Program-made: the position numbers and the translations under genes
In this document: piece after piece, positions 47,531 through 59,559 of the stretch
Numbering within the stretch: the first letter of the stretch is position 1
Layout: each line of letters starts with the position of its first letter
Assembly: GCA_025200525.1 (NCBI GenBank)
Contig: CM045768.1
Location: 48,186,425 to 48,250,424 of the forward strand
Reading direction: 5' to 3'
Source: Camellia lanceoleosa
Lineage: Eukaryota > Streptophyta > Magnoliopsida > Ericales > Theaceae
DNA length: 64,000 nt
Notes under the pieces: model-generated
What the model saw: the letters and a program-made list of their open reading frames with translations, nothing else
Database searches by the model: none
What the model was told of the DNA's origin: nothing

Positions 47531-48087
47531 TGGGCGCCTCATCATTTCAAATGTCTATCCTGCCCCCCTATCTAGCAAAACTTTGATAAAGAGTTGGTAA
47601 ATTCTCCTTTGCCAATAAATTATTTTAATTAAAAATTAATACAAGTTATTATATTATTTTTTAAATTTTTATCACGCTTTTTCATAAAACGTTAAAAAAT
47701 TATTAAAATAATTAATTCTCAAACCAATCCTAATTTCTGTTTTTTCGTTACTTTTTTTTTTCACCTTTAATTTTTAATGATTTCAATATCAAAATTTTTT
47801 ACCATTGAATATTTTGTATGGTTTTGACTTAATCCAATGAACTTGTAAAAGAAGATGATGTGAGTTTTTGAAGGATACCGGTGTGGTGTCGATCAAATAA
47901 TTTTTTGATAGTTAGACTTAGAAAGAGAGAGCGAGAGGAAGTATAGGGTTATTTATTGTTTATATTAGTCATTTTTTTTATTTTACTTTTTATAGAAGGT
48001 CTTTGTTATAATCGTGATAGAACTTACATCCACCAAGTTGTAAACCAGATGAGTTGATATACTAAACTCAGGTCCTAATTGGGATAT
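47531..48087. other. Intergenic, nothing recognised
   Basis: AT-rich, poly-T at 47750-47760. No ORF of note. Confidence 0.45.
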
Positions 48088-48470
48088 GTTTCCTTCTATA
48101 TTTCATTTCTCTATATTTAACCACACTCTTCTTGTGGGTCTCAATTCAAACTTACTTCGATGATCCAAATCACTTACTTCATAGGCTTCATAGTAAAGGT
48201 TATTCATACAAAAAATTAGATTTATCGGACAACTATAAACATAAAAACAAATCATGCTTTATTTTACAAAATTAATAATTTAAGTTTACAATCTTATTTA
48301 CTATTCATTTTATAAAATAAAATGTGATTTATTTTTGTGTTTATAGATGTTTGATGAAATTGATTTTACATGGATGACCTTTATTATGGAACCTACAAAG
48401 TAGATAGTTCAGATCATCGACGTGAGTCCAAATTTGGGCTCACAAGAGAAATATAGATAAGTATGGAGAG
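48088..48470. mobile_element. Foldback MITE (~380 bp)
   Basis: The left arm (TTCCTTCTATATTTCATTTC ... CGATGATCCAAATCACTTAC) is mirrored by the right arm (GTAGATAGTTCAGATCATCG ... GAGAAATATAGATAAGTATG). The arms meet near 48280 at AAATTAATAATTTAAG. Confidence 0.7.
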
Positions 48471-48487
48471 ATAGAAATGAGTTCAAA

Positions 48488-49708
48488 TTGTCTGTCGTGA
48501 TTGTCTGTGGCGCTTCCTGCGGCGGTCCAAAATGACGTCATTTTGGACCATTTTTTTGTCCCCCCTCTTCCTCTTTAGCTTTTCAGCCTTTCTTTCACTT
48601 CATCATTTTCAAAACACCACAGAATAGAGAAGTTGTTCAGGATGTTTGAAAATACCGCAGAATAGAGAAGTTTTTCATGATGTTTGATTGGGATGGAAAA
48701 AGGTTCATCACGACGGTAGAGTTGACGGGAATGATTAGAGAAGCCGATAAACTTGGTCATTTTTCTCCGATCTACTCCAATGGTCTCAGATTTGTTCCGA
48801 TCTGCATCGCCGTCAAGAGATTAGCCTCCGACAATGAATCTTCTTGAAACGTCTTTATAGAGCACAAGATCCTTTGCCGAAAAAAAAAAAAAATCGAGTG
48901 GGTTTGATTCATGAAGTGTGATTTGTGTTTTTTTTTTGTGTGGAACACACAAAGTGGGTTTGATTCATGAAGTTTTCTATTTTGGAACAGTTGGTTTGAT
49001 TTAGGAAATTGGATTCATGAAGTTTTTTTTTTTTTTGGAACACAGTGGGTTTGATTCATGAAGTTTTAGTTTTTTTTTTTTTTTTTTTTTTTTTTGGGAA
49101 CACACGTTGGTTTGATTCAGGAAATTGTTTTCAAATATTGTATCAAATATATATTCTTGCAAATATTGTATCAAATAGTTCTGCAAATAACTTCTTGTAA
49201 AATAAATCTTACATATATATATATTTGATTGATGCCTTCTTTTGGTCTAAATCTCTTAGATTTGTGTTCGAAGTGGTTTGATTTGTATTGATTTGAGTTT
49301 GATTGGCCTAAGTTTGGTTCGGATCTGATCTTGAATCGCTCCAACTATATTCGTATCTACAATTTTGATATTTCTTTTGAATGAAATTCAGATTTGGTTC
49401 AACATTACAATACTAGTGCTTGTGTGTGTGTAGAGAGAGAGAGAGAAAGAGAGAGAGATGGATAACAGAGGAAGCGGTGTAGATAATTTTGCAAATCTTG
49501 GTGATGGTGCTGAGTTGAATCCATTCTCTTGCCATTCATCTTCGTCTCTGTGTGATTGGGTTCTATTGGGCATTTGAGAGATGAGAGAGAAGAAAAAGAG
49601 GCTTAAAAGCAAAAGAAGAAGAAGGGAAAAAAAAAAAAAAAGAGGTGCAAAACGACGTCATTTTGGATCGCTACAAGAAGCACCGCAGACAACCACGGCA
49701 GACGATCC
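48488..49708. mobile_element. TIR element with palindromic TGACGTCA in its ends
   Basis: The left 60 bp (TTGTCTGTCGTGATTGTCTG ... CAAAATGACGTC) recurs inverted at 49645-49708 (GACGTCATTTTGGATCG ... ACCACGGCAGACGAT). The interior repeats GGTTTGATTCATGAAGTTTT (48901, 48957, 49047) with poly-T tracts and a (GA)n run at 49431-49457. No transposase found. A MULE-like non-autonomous element is likely. Confidence 0.65.
48524..48549. repeat. 26-bp perfect palindrome centred on TGACGTCA
   Basis: Symmetric about 48536/48537: GGTCCAAAA, then TGACGTCA, then the mirror arm. TGACGTCA is the classic bZIP (TGA/CREB-type) site. The copy in the right TIR (about 49652-49668) keeps the ACGTC core but has lost perfect symmetry. 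Confidence 0.85.
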
Positions 49709-52185
49709 GGACTCAAATACAAATATGGAAGGGAGCTTATCCTGTCTTGATTAATATTGTATACATCGACTATTATTTATATGGAAATGTTATTTCTACC
49801 CTTTTTTTTTTCTTCATATAAGTGAACTATAAAATTTATTTGTTTGTCTAAAATTACACATGACAAAAATTTCAATGCAACCTTAAAAAAAATTATCTTT
49901 GAGTGGATTTTTAAAGAAAATGAGTGATAATAATATCTTTCATATTTAAATTTAAATTTTTACCAACACAATACACAGGGACAGAACTAAAATTTTATTA
50001 TCGGAGAGACCAAAAGAAAAATATTTTTTTTACCATATACACAAAACACATATGTATGTATATATGATATATAAATTATATATACATAAAAAAAATTAAA
50101 TACCATAGAAGCAATTTCTTATAGATAGAAAGATAATTCAAGATGTAAGAAAAATAACATATATATTTTTTATACTGGAGGTCATTTTATATATAAAATT
50201 ATATATTTATATATATATTTAAAATTCTATGGCAAACAATGATATTCACATAAACGGAAAGGTTATGACCCCCTCTAGTCTTCTCCTAATTCTATCATTG
50301 ACAATACACCATTATATGTTTGTTTTAGATTAATAAAGTTAGCTTTGTTAAGCTTTATATTTTTATATTTTTAAAAGGTGAATGGAAAGCCTAGTGCCTC
50401 CAATTTCTTTCCTCACATAATTAAGATTCTCTGCAATAATCATCTTTACAATAATTTTGTAATGGTATAACTGGTTTAAATCCAAAAATATAATCAATGG
50501 TTTAAAGATATCTTTCGACAATAATTTTGAAATTGACTTTTTAAATTTTATTAAGAACCTCCCCCCCCCCCCAAAAAAAAAAACTTATCTAAAAATTTCA
50601 AATAAAAATAAAAGAACCCAAATTGCAAATTAAAATAATAATAATAATAATAGAAAAATGATTCATCTGCACAATGTATCACTTCCAAACCCCACAAATG
50701 ATGTGACAAATAAAATTTAAAAAATTGACTCACATTCAAATATTCTTTGAAAATTGTTTTTACAGTTATTTTTTCTTGCTATGTCATTAGAGAATGTAAC
50801 ACTGTTGATAAAAGTAATAATAAAAAAATCCCAATATGATAAATGTGGTTAGGGGCAATACTGTACTTTTGTGGTGGAGAAGGAGGAGTGCCCTAATTTG
50901 AATTAGTTGGGGGTGAATTGATTTCCTTAGGAAGATTTTTTTCCTAGGAAGGTTAAAGGTCAAACACGTTATAGACATAGGTGGTGGGGATGCTTTGACT
51001 CTTTAATTGGGAACTTGGAAGTGAACTACCCCACTCTTTCTACTTCTAATTTCGTAGCTGCAAAGATGACTGAATTGGTGGGACACGTGGCCTAATAATC
51101 CCAGCAGACACGTGTCGCGTTTTCTGTATCAGTGCGGGAACGTTCGAAGAAGTTTACCGTTTGGTAGCGACCGTTGCTTCCACGTAGGGACGGACACGTA
51201 TCATATATTACACAGGGGCTGTTTGGCAATTTCCATGGATAATAATAAAAAATAAATTGTTCATATTTATTTTTTTAGTAATACTCTAAAGTAAGAAAAT
51301 TTATTTAACTTTGTAAAAACTTTGGTTTTCAAAATTAATTTTAAAAATATTTTTTAAAAATTTGAAAATCTAAAACTTTTTGTACCATTACTTTTTTTTT
51401 TTTCTATTATTCACACTCTACATTATATCATACATATAGGCAAAATATAAAATACATGCAATTTTATCAAGTACTGGGTATTAATTTTTTTAAGAAATAA
51501 ATTAATTGGAATTCTTTCAAAACTTATTACACTATGAGGGAGGATATTAAAATTTTCCCAAAAAATTTACCAAGGCAGACTTATATAATTTTAAAATGCT
51601 TTACAATAATATTAAGGTCCAAACACTGTTAATAAACACCACAATATATCAAAAAATTATAATTTAATATATTTTTACATATTTTAATTTGGGACTAGAA
51701 AGTTTAGTTTGGATAGGACTTTTGACTTTTTTTGATTTTTTTTGAGAAAAAGAATGTAATGATTATAGGTTGGATGTGATATTTTGTCTTATTAGATTAA
51801 AAAATCTATTTTATTTTTTGTGACTATTTTAACTAAAAAAACTCACAAACCAACTTCCGAACGGAGCTTATAGGTTTCCTTTGACTATGGGAATTGGGTT
51901 AGGTTGAGACTAAATTAGTCATTAAAAGATAAAATAAATTAAGAAATTAATAAGATAAATGTCATATTTCAACCATAATAATTTTATTTTTTTTCTTACA
52001 AAGTTAAAAAATAAAAAATAAAAAATTGTCAACCGAATTTTTTAATCCCAAGTTAAAAAAGTTTCAACTCCAAAAAACTCATGAATTTTTTGTTTGCCAA
52101 ACGGCGACCAAGTACAGTGACCCTAATAATTTTTTGTTTTTTTTTTTTTTGTTTATCCTTTTTTAAGATTTGTTGGCAATCTATA
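49709..52185. other. Intergenic, no gene seen
   Basis: AT-rich with simple repeats, including poly-C/poly-A at 50561-50582 and ATA repeats at 50634-50652. 51000-51230 is less AT-rich and holds ACGTGGC/ACACGTGTC words but no ORF. A MITE-like phrase (TTTGGATAGGACTTTTGACT) begins at about 51709. Confidence 0.45.
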
Positions 52186-53415
52186 TCTATACTATATATT
52201 AAGTAAAAGGGGGTTTTTAACCCCCAAGACCTGTGGGAGCTCCAATATGTCAATTCTAATTTTCTAATTTTTTATTTAAAAAAAAAAAAAAATTAACCTC
52301 AGTATTTATTAACTTCTCTCAACCTACAAGACTTTTTGACTTCTCTCATAATTACTCCCGCACCTTTTCTAAAACAAATAATTTGTATACTAAAAAAAAT
52401 TTAAAACAAATATAAATATCTATATCTATATCTATCTATTTATTTATATCTATCTTTAACCCACAAGTTTTGTGAAAGTTTCAATATCCTAATCTAAAAT
52501 TCTTGATTTAAAAAAAAACATTAGCATTTATTAATTTCTCACAACCCCCAAGCCTTACTCTTATAAGAACACTTTAATGCATTAAGAATAAATATAAAAA
52601 AAATTCATTGAAAAGTTCGACACGTATGAATTTCTTGAAAAAGTTCCAACACATATGATTATTATCTCTCATAATAATACTTTAAAGCATTAAGAACAAG
52701 TATAAAAAAATTTCTTAAAAAGTACAATACATATAATTATTATCAAAATATTAAACTTTAAAACAAATATAAATATCTATATCTATATCTATCTATTTAT
52801 TTATATCTATCTTTAACCCACAAGTTTTGTGAGAGTTTCAATATCCTAATCTAAATTTCTTGATTTTTTGATTTAAAAAAAAAATATTAGTATTTATTAA
52901 TTTCTCACAACCCCCAAGCCTTACTCTTATAAGAACACTTTAATGCATTAAGAATAAATATAAAAAAAATTCATTGAAAAATTCAACACGTATGAATTCC
53001 TTGAAAAAGTTCCAACACATATGATTATTATCTCTTATAATAATATTTTAATGCATTAAGAATAAGCATAAAAAAATTCCTTGAAAAGTACAATACATAT
53101 AATTATTATCAAAATATTAAACTTTAATATAATATAAAAAAACAAGACATTTAATTCATTGAAAAGTCCAACACATATTATTATTATCAAAACATTAAAC
53201 TTTAATTTAATATAAAAAAGACATTTAAAAAAGAAGACGTTTAAAAATCACAATTCACATATATATTCCCTGATCAGTATTTATTACCTTTTTTCAATCC
53301 ACGTGTCTTTCTACATGCCTGCATTTATTGATTTGGTCAAAATTTTTTAATCAGCATTTAAAATCCCCTCATACAGATAATTATAGATACAATCCGTGCA
53401 TAGTTACTGTAGTAT
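52186..53415. mobile_element. Helitron-like AT-rich element with internal tandem duplication
   Basis: The start region reads TCTATACTATATATTAAG and the end region AATCCGTGCATAGTTACTG. These resemble degenerate forms of common plant Helitron ends (TCTATACTATA... and ...CCGTGCA...). A unit of about 357 bp beginning TTTAAAACAAATATAAATATC is repeated at 52400 and 52758. Ends are not sharp; moderate to low confidence. Confidence 0.35.
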
Positions 53416-53756
53416 CTTTTTCAGCTTCTCCTATACAATATGGTTAGTGATAAGATTGTTAAATTATTTTTATAAAAAATCTTAAAAAATATAATTTATA
53501 TATTAAAAAAAATCTAAAATAAATATAAATATTTATAATTATTCCGTACACGCATGATAGGTTAATTATTTATAAACCAAAGAGGCTTTACATGTATGCG
53601 CAAGGGTTCAAGAGAAAATGAATTGAAAATTTCTTTATGACACGCAACAAATCAATCATCAAAGTTTTCTTCATATGTAAGTAATGCTTGCGAGAACACG
53701 CTTTCTATTTCTCAGTTTCACAATTGCTGTTTTTCTTGACTTTAGATTGGTTTTGG
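53416..53756. other. Intergenic, nothing recognised
   Basis: AT-rich spacer between two elements; no ORF. Confidence 0.4.
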
Positions 53757-54797
53757 GGTGTGTTTGTTGTGAAAGATTAGGGTGTGAGATTGGATTATTA
53801 GGTCAAGTTTGGCATGATTGAAAAAAGATAAAAAGTTAAAAAGTCACTATTCTATTTAAGTCACATCACTTCTCTAACACATCACTTCAAACTTAACCCA
53901 AACTCAACCCATATTTCATAAAAAGTTAAAAAGTACACTTATTTAGTATTTCCAAACTAGGCCTAATCTTATCGGACTAATAGTCCATTGTTTATTTGAA
54001 AAATTTTGTTCCGAACTAATAGTCTCATTGGATTATTAGTCCCACAAATATGAGACTATCTTATCCCATAGGGGGGTGGGATAGAAACTATGGGATAACT
54101 CATCCCATGGGATTAGACAATGAAATTATATTTTTACCTTCTAGTATTTAATTATGTATTATATTTAGTAAAATTCAAAAAAATTTAAATGTCTCGATTT
54201 AAAAATAAAATTATTTTATTTAATTTTAATTTTTGTTTTATTTATTTAATTTTTTAAAATATTTTTTATAGATATATTATTGATGTTTTATTTTAAAATT
54301 TTGTTTATATTTTATTTAATTTTATTATTTAAATTTTAATAGATGTTTTATTTTATTTCATTATTTAATTATTATTATTATTTAAAATAAATTTATTTAA
54401 AATTTTAATTAAAATATAACATATATTTTTATTTTTATTTAATTTATTTAATTTTCTAAAAATAAATTTATTTAATTGTGCAAAAAATAAAATAAAATTT
54501 TATTTAATCTAGCTAAAAATAGTTAAAATATTAAAGCTATGTTTAGTATTGCTATTATTTAATAAATAATTGAAAAGGATAAAATAGTTATTTGAGCATT
54601 TATCCTTTTCCATAATATCCCAAACAAACATTGGATTTACTAAAAATAGTCTAATCCAGACATTTAATCCCATGACTAAACAATATAGGATACAAATCCA
54701 ATCCAACCAAATAGCCTGAGGATAATGTATCCTAGGACTAATAGTCCGATGGATTACAATCTCTCCTTATCTAGTCCGTTCAAACAAACACACGCTT
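53757..54797. mobile_element. TIR element with a nested MITE
   Basis: The left end GTGTGTTTGTTGTGAAAGAT is mirrored by the right end (CCGTTCAAACAAACACAC). Inside, both halves repeat GGACTAATAGTCC-type palindromes (53985, 54008, 54738) and TTATCC/GGATAA words. About 53806-53965 (CAAGTTTGGCATGATTG ... TTCCAAACTAGGCCT) is an inserted MITE. hAT-like ends; no transposase. Confidence 0.5.
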
Positions 54798-55376
54798 AGA
54801 GTATGTTTATTTTGCTGGGAACCAAAAATGTGATTTTCAAACCCAAATTGAAAAGGAACCTTGAATTATTATTTTTATTTTTATTTTAATTGCATATTAC
54901 ACAATTATATTTTAAAAATCTAACTTGAAATTCGTTATCAATTTATAACTAAAGATGTCTATGGTTTGGATTGACTCAATTCAGGAGTAAACCAAGATTA
55001 GATCATTATTTACGATTCTATAAAATTTGGAATCAATCCAAATCATGAAAACCGAATCAAACCAAATCACTAAAATATGGTTCTTGTCGGTTTGTAACCA
55101 CAGTTTTTAAAAATATTGTCATCATTTACAATATGATCACAAAATATTGTTCACAACTTAATAATTATTCAGATAAATGTTTAGAATTTGTTCTACCACA
55201 AATACAATAAGACACTTGTAAACATAGAGTGATATAACTTATGTATATATATATATTTAATATTAATAAAATATTTGAGTGTTTACAATAGTTAACAAAT
55301 TATATATGCATGTATATATATAAATGATATTGTGTGAGTGATTTTCTGATTACACTGTCCTCCTTAATGATTTAGC
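54798..55376. other. Intergenic, left flank of element B
   Basis: AT-rich, no ORF. Phrases such as ATGGTTTGGATTGACTC repeat loosely at 54960-55080. Confidence 0.4.
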
Positions 55377-55867
55377 TGTAGAACACAGGCAGAATAGATG
55401 GCACCCTGCTGTTCTGCACAGAAAGAAAAGGCTCCGACGGTGGTTCTTTCACCCGGGGGCACTCCGACGATCAAGTCAGTATATCTCTCAAAGATAATAA
55501 AGTATTCAACTCACAAGCTTGAGTATGTAAAATATACCATAGACCCATGGGGGTGCCTCTCTTTTATAGTCAACACAATCCTAGTCCCAATAGGAGCCTG
55601 GCCCTAATGGACTTAGGATTACTGCTAGTCTGGGACTCCCGGTGGGATTAGGATAAACTCTCTAAGAGTTTCATTTTTACCCAAACTGAAGTCTTCTCTC
55701 AATTTAGAACTCTTGTCCCTATCCACTTATCTCGGATTCCGATACCTTCGGAGATAATCTCGGCAACTCCGAGACCACCTCGGCGTAACTACCACGACAC
55801 GTGGCACCTCGGCTGACACGTCGGCGTCATCATGCCATGTGTCGGTACTCAAAAATATATCCCCACA
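55377..55867 (-). repeat. 3' LTR of element B (probable limits)
   Basis: From TGTAGAACACAGGCAG to TATATCCCCACA. It is followed at 55871-55880 by a pyrimidine run whose minus-strand form, CCTAGGGGGC, is the likely polypurine tract. It contains CTCCGACGATCAAGT, a phrase also near the same place in the LTR of element A. The partner LTR is outside the window, so the limits are inferred from TG...CA and the purine tract. Confidence 0.6.
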
Positions 55868-56864
55868 ACTGCCCCCTAGGTTCTATTACCTCGGCATTCT
55901 AAGATGATGGAACCTATATTGTTCCTTTTTCCAGTATGTTGGCATAAGAACTCTTCAGCTGAGGTCATTCTTTTTAGGTCGACATGTCTTCTTTCAAGAA
56001 CAAGAATTCAAGTGCACTTTTTCACGCGCATGAGCTGTCATGCATCACTTCTCAACCGTTTCTCTTACGTGTTTTATCTTTATTGGCCCGTGCTTGCGAC
56101 GTGTTTGTAAGCCGTCTTTCATCCGTCTGCGCCGTCTAACGCATGCGTTGCTCCAGGCGCAATAAATGCCTTATTTTGCCGCCGTTTCACGTTTTTGACA
56201 AAAACTTTTGCCTCTCTCCTTTGTCTCATCACTTTTTCATTTGTTTACTTGCTTTTTCTCTCTAAAGCTCTTTCTCTTTGAATCTACCATTACCCAATCT
56301 CCAAGTTCTGCAATTGGTTTTATTCTCCCATTCTAGTGAAGCTTTCGCCACTCTGTTGTGTCTGCAACCATCGTCTGACTCCGGTGATCTCCACACCGAC
56401 TTCATTCTATCTGGTAAGCCTTTGTTCCTTTTGTTTTCAATTCTGTATTTCTTCATTATTTGCTGCCTTTACTGCTTTGTTGAAACTTCCAACCTGTGAA
56501 TCATACATTTAGATGTATTTTACTCATGATTTTGCTCTTGCCCATGTTTTGAATCATACGCACTGCTTATCACTTCTTGCACTTTTGTCCCTGTTCTTGG
56601 CCCTTTACTTCTCGTATTCTTTATGCTCTTGATAGCCCACCTTCGTTCTTGATTCTGAAAACTTGCTCTTGTTTCTTGTTTTCTGTGTTTTTCCCAGATT
56701 CGAGCCTCCAATCTTTACTTTCATAAATTTAGGTTTGGGATTTGTATATAGAACCTACCAATTCTTTAGGAAAAACTGAAACAATCCTTACCAGCATTCA
56801 CCTAGGTTTTTGCCGAAGTCCCAAAAAACCCTTTAAGAACATCTTCTTTCTCTACGCTGACATC
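55868..56864 (+). promoter_or_regulatory. Upstream and leader region of the element B antisense gene
   Basis: A pyrimidine-rich stretch (56200-56280) and a donor-like CTG|GTAAGCC at 56411 resemble the leader in element A. ORFs here are short and match nothing. A promoter is inferred from the parallel with element A. Confidence 0.35.
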
Positions 56865-59000
56865 ATGGGTATGTGGAGACATATGGTAGATACCCCAACC
56901 AAACTTAAGTACTTTAGGGAAGAGTTCTCCATTTCTGCCGATGTTAATCTGAGATTGGCTGGGGATGGCGACTCTATTATGTTCACAGATGATACAATGC
57001 CTTTTCCCATAGTAGGTTTTACTGAGTGTGGACTTCGGCTCCCACTCAATCCTCTTTTTCGTGAAGTTCTTCACTACTACAAATTAAACCCCATGCAACT
57101 GACCATCAACTCCTATCGTGTAATTAATGGCATTATAGCCTTAGCTAGGTAGGAGAATGTTAGGATCACCCTTGCCGATATCCAATATTGTTATACCATA
57201 TGTGCCCTTAACTTGAAAGAAAAGGGTTACGTCTATTACCTCAAGTCAAGGTCCACTGAATTCAAAATCGTAGCCGACCTCCCAGACTCTAACAAGGGAG
57301 CTGGAGATGACTATGTCATTGCTTCGGGAAATTGGGAGTTTGGCCCAGATGAAGATGTTCATCTTTACCCTCTTCCTCGAACAGTTAAAGAGAGCAAGGG
57401 TAAGAGCCCAGTGTTAATTACTTAGTTGTTTTCTTTCCAAGTCTTCAAAACTTTGTCTGCCTCTAATGTCTTGTTTCTTCTTTACAGACGTTCGCAAGCC
57501 ATCAAAGGACTTTCGCCAGTCCAACTTTCTAAGCAAGGATCTGAAAAAGCTTTTGGACTTGCCTGTCCACAAAAGGAAAGCACCTCTGTTGTTGAATTTC
57601 ATCCCAACATATAAGTCCATTTTGCCCGACGTTCCAAGGACAAAGAAAAAGAGCCTCTTTCCACCTACTGTCACTACCCAAACTGCCTCTACATCTCGAA
57701 CAGATCAGGAGTCAACATCTGACCCAGTTGATCTGCCATCAACTTCGGCCCCATACTTGATACCAATACCCGAATGAAAACGCCGACACAGACTTGTGAA
57801 AACTGCCAAAATGGTTCGCCCAAAGCCTGTCGCCCAAGATCTCCTAGCCGATCTCTCAACTGACGTCGATGCTGTTTCGACCTAATCTATGCCCCCACCA
57901 AAGCCAAAAAGAACCAAGAAGGCCCAGCCTAAGGCCAAGGCTACTGAGGTTGAGGCTGAGGATGCCCTGCCCATCTCCAAGTTGGCTGAAAGCAGCAAAT
58001 CCCAACCCTCTGCTGGGAAGAGGCAAGCAGAAACCCAGCCATCAGAGTCCTCAAAGTCAAAGAGGCCGAGGTCTTCCTCTGCAACGACTTCAAAGTCCAA
58101 AGTGCCAAACGTCCCTTGGACGCCCGAGATTACTTTGGAGAATAAGCCGGTCATGTCTACTGATAGCGCCGACGACATAAATGTCGGCGTTGCACTCAAG
58201 ATGACTCTTCTTTTCGGTGATCCGGAAAGAATCTTTGAAATGAGTGAGTATGAAAATTACGCTTTCATGCTTCAACGCTGTGTTCAAGTAAGTGTCTTTA
58301 CTTGGTAACCTGTCTTTTCCTCATCTTTTCATACTTGTAAAACCTTGTAATAACTTTTTGCTTTGTGTTCTTTCAGACTGTTCAGCATGCTTATTCCTTC
58401 TCCATGCAATCTTTCGAGAACAGGGAGAAGTTAACTAACTTGACGAAGGAGTATTCTGCCCTCCAAAAGATCAACAAGGGTCTTCAAGCACAAATGAAGA
58501 AGTTGGAAGATCAAGACGAGGCTGCTACTAAAGCTCAAACCTTGGCCGAAGAAAAGGTTGATGCTGCTGAAGCTATAAAGAAGGTTGCTGAAGCGCAGAA
58601 AAAAGAAGCCGAAGAAAAAGCGGCCCAGGCCGAGAAGGAGCTTTAGCAAGCCTTGGCAACTAAAGAAGCTGAAATCAAAGAAACTGATGAAAAGGCTTAT
58701 GCCCAGGGCGTGGCCGACGTTACTGAGGACTACAAGCTTCAAGTCAGGCAGGCATGTAACAGGGGCTTCTCTCTTGGTTGGATGTCCCTGATAAAAAGAC
58801 TTGATCTTCCTGCTGATTCTCCATTTCGCAATGCTGATGCTATCCCTCTTCCATTTCCTCCACCTCCTCCTCCAACTCAAGCCGAAGACGAATCGGATTC
58901 TGAACCCGAGGATGAGGATAAGGATGATGATGATGCTCTAGTAAGGAAGCCCAAAGATGCCACTGAGACCAAGTCCCCTCCTCAGGTAATCAAGTCCTAG
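56865..59000 (+). pseudogene. Antisense ORF of element B (Transposase_28/PF04195-like, coiled coil, acidic tail)
   Basis: Starts MGMWRHMVDTPTKLKYFREE. The signature GLRLPLNPLFREVLHYYKL plus NSYRVINGI marks the plant gypsy-type Transposase_28 domain. Exons: 56865-57399, 57488-58287 and 58377-59000, with clear GTAAG donors and TTTACAG/TTTCAG acceptors. Exon 2 ends in a basic, Lys/Ser-rich segment (KPKRTKKAQPKAKA, possible nuclear signal). Exon 3 is a Glu/Ala/Lys coiled coil followed by GFSLGWMSLIKRL and an acidic stretch. In-frame stops occur at 57150 (TAG), 57775 (TGA), about 57878 (TAA) and 58645 (TAG); the frame is otherwise kept. Function unknown. Confidence 0.8.
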
Positions 59001-59500
59001 ACTTGACTCATGAGGAGGAAGATGAGGAGGTTATCAAGGAGGCTACTCCTGAATAAGCATCATCTGACGTTCCTCCAACTGATAAAAGTCTTGACCAAAC
59101 ACTTGCCGAGATTGAAGCCGAGCTGGCTGCAGAAAAGGCTGCCGAAGTAGTTCCTCAAGAATCAGCCGAGGTTCAGACCCAAATCCCTCCTAAAGCTGAG
59201 GAATCATAACTTTTGATGTCTTTTGTACTCTTTTTGTCTTCTTTGGACAATATAAGTTTCTTTGTACTTTTGGTTTTTAAAACACTGCAAGCTCTTTATA
59301 TGGCCGATGTGCCTTTGTTCCTTGTTGAATGCTCAATACAACTTTCTTTTAAATGCTTGTACCTTTGTACTTTTTCTGATTGCTTCTGTATGACTCTATA
59401 CTTAGAATATTTTGCACATACTCTTTATACTTCTTCCTTTTTTGTGCAATTTTCTCGGGATTATATACCTCGGGTATAATAACTACAAACTTTTTTTCGG
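59001..59500 (+). other. 3' region of the antisense gene
   Basis: Residual Glu/Ala-rich coding (LAEIEAELAAEKAAE, about 59104-59148) lies beyond the stop at 58998, ending near 59208 (AEES-stop). A T-rich region probably holding the transcript end follows. Confidence 0.45.
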
Positions 59501-59559
59501 CAAGATACTGATCTGCAAACTTTTCATAAATTTCAACAAGTGTTTAAACAGTGATCTCA

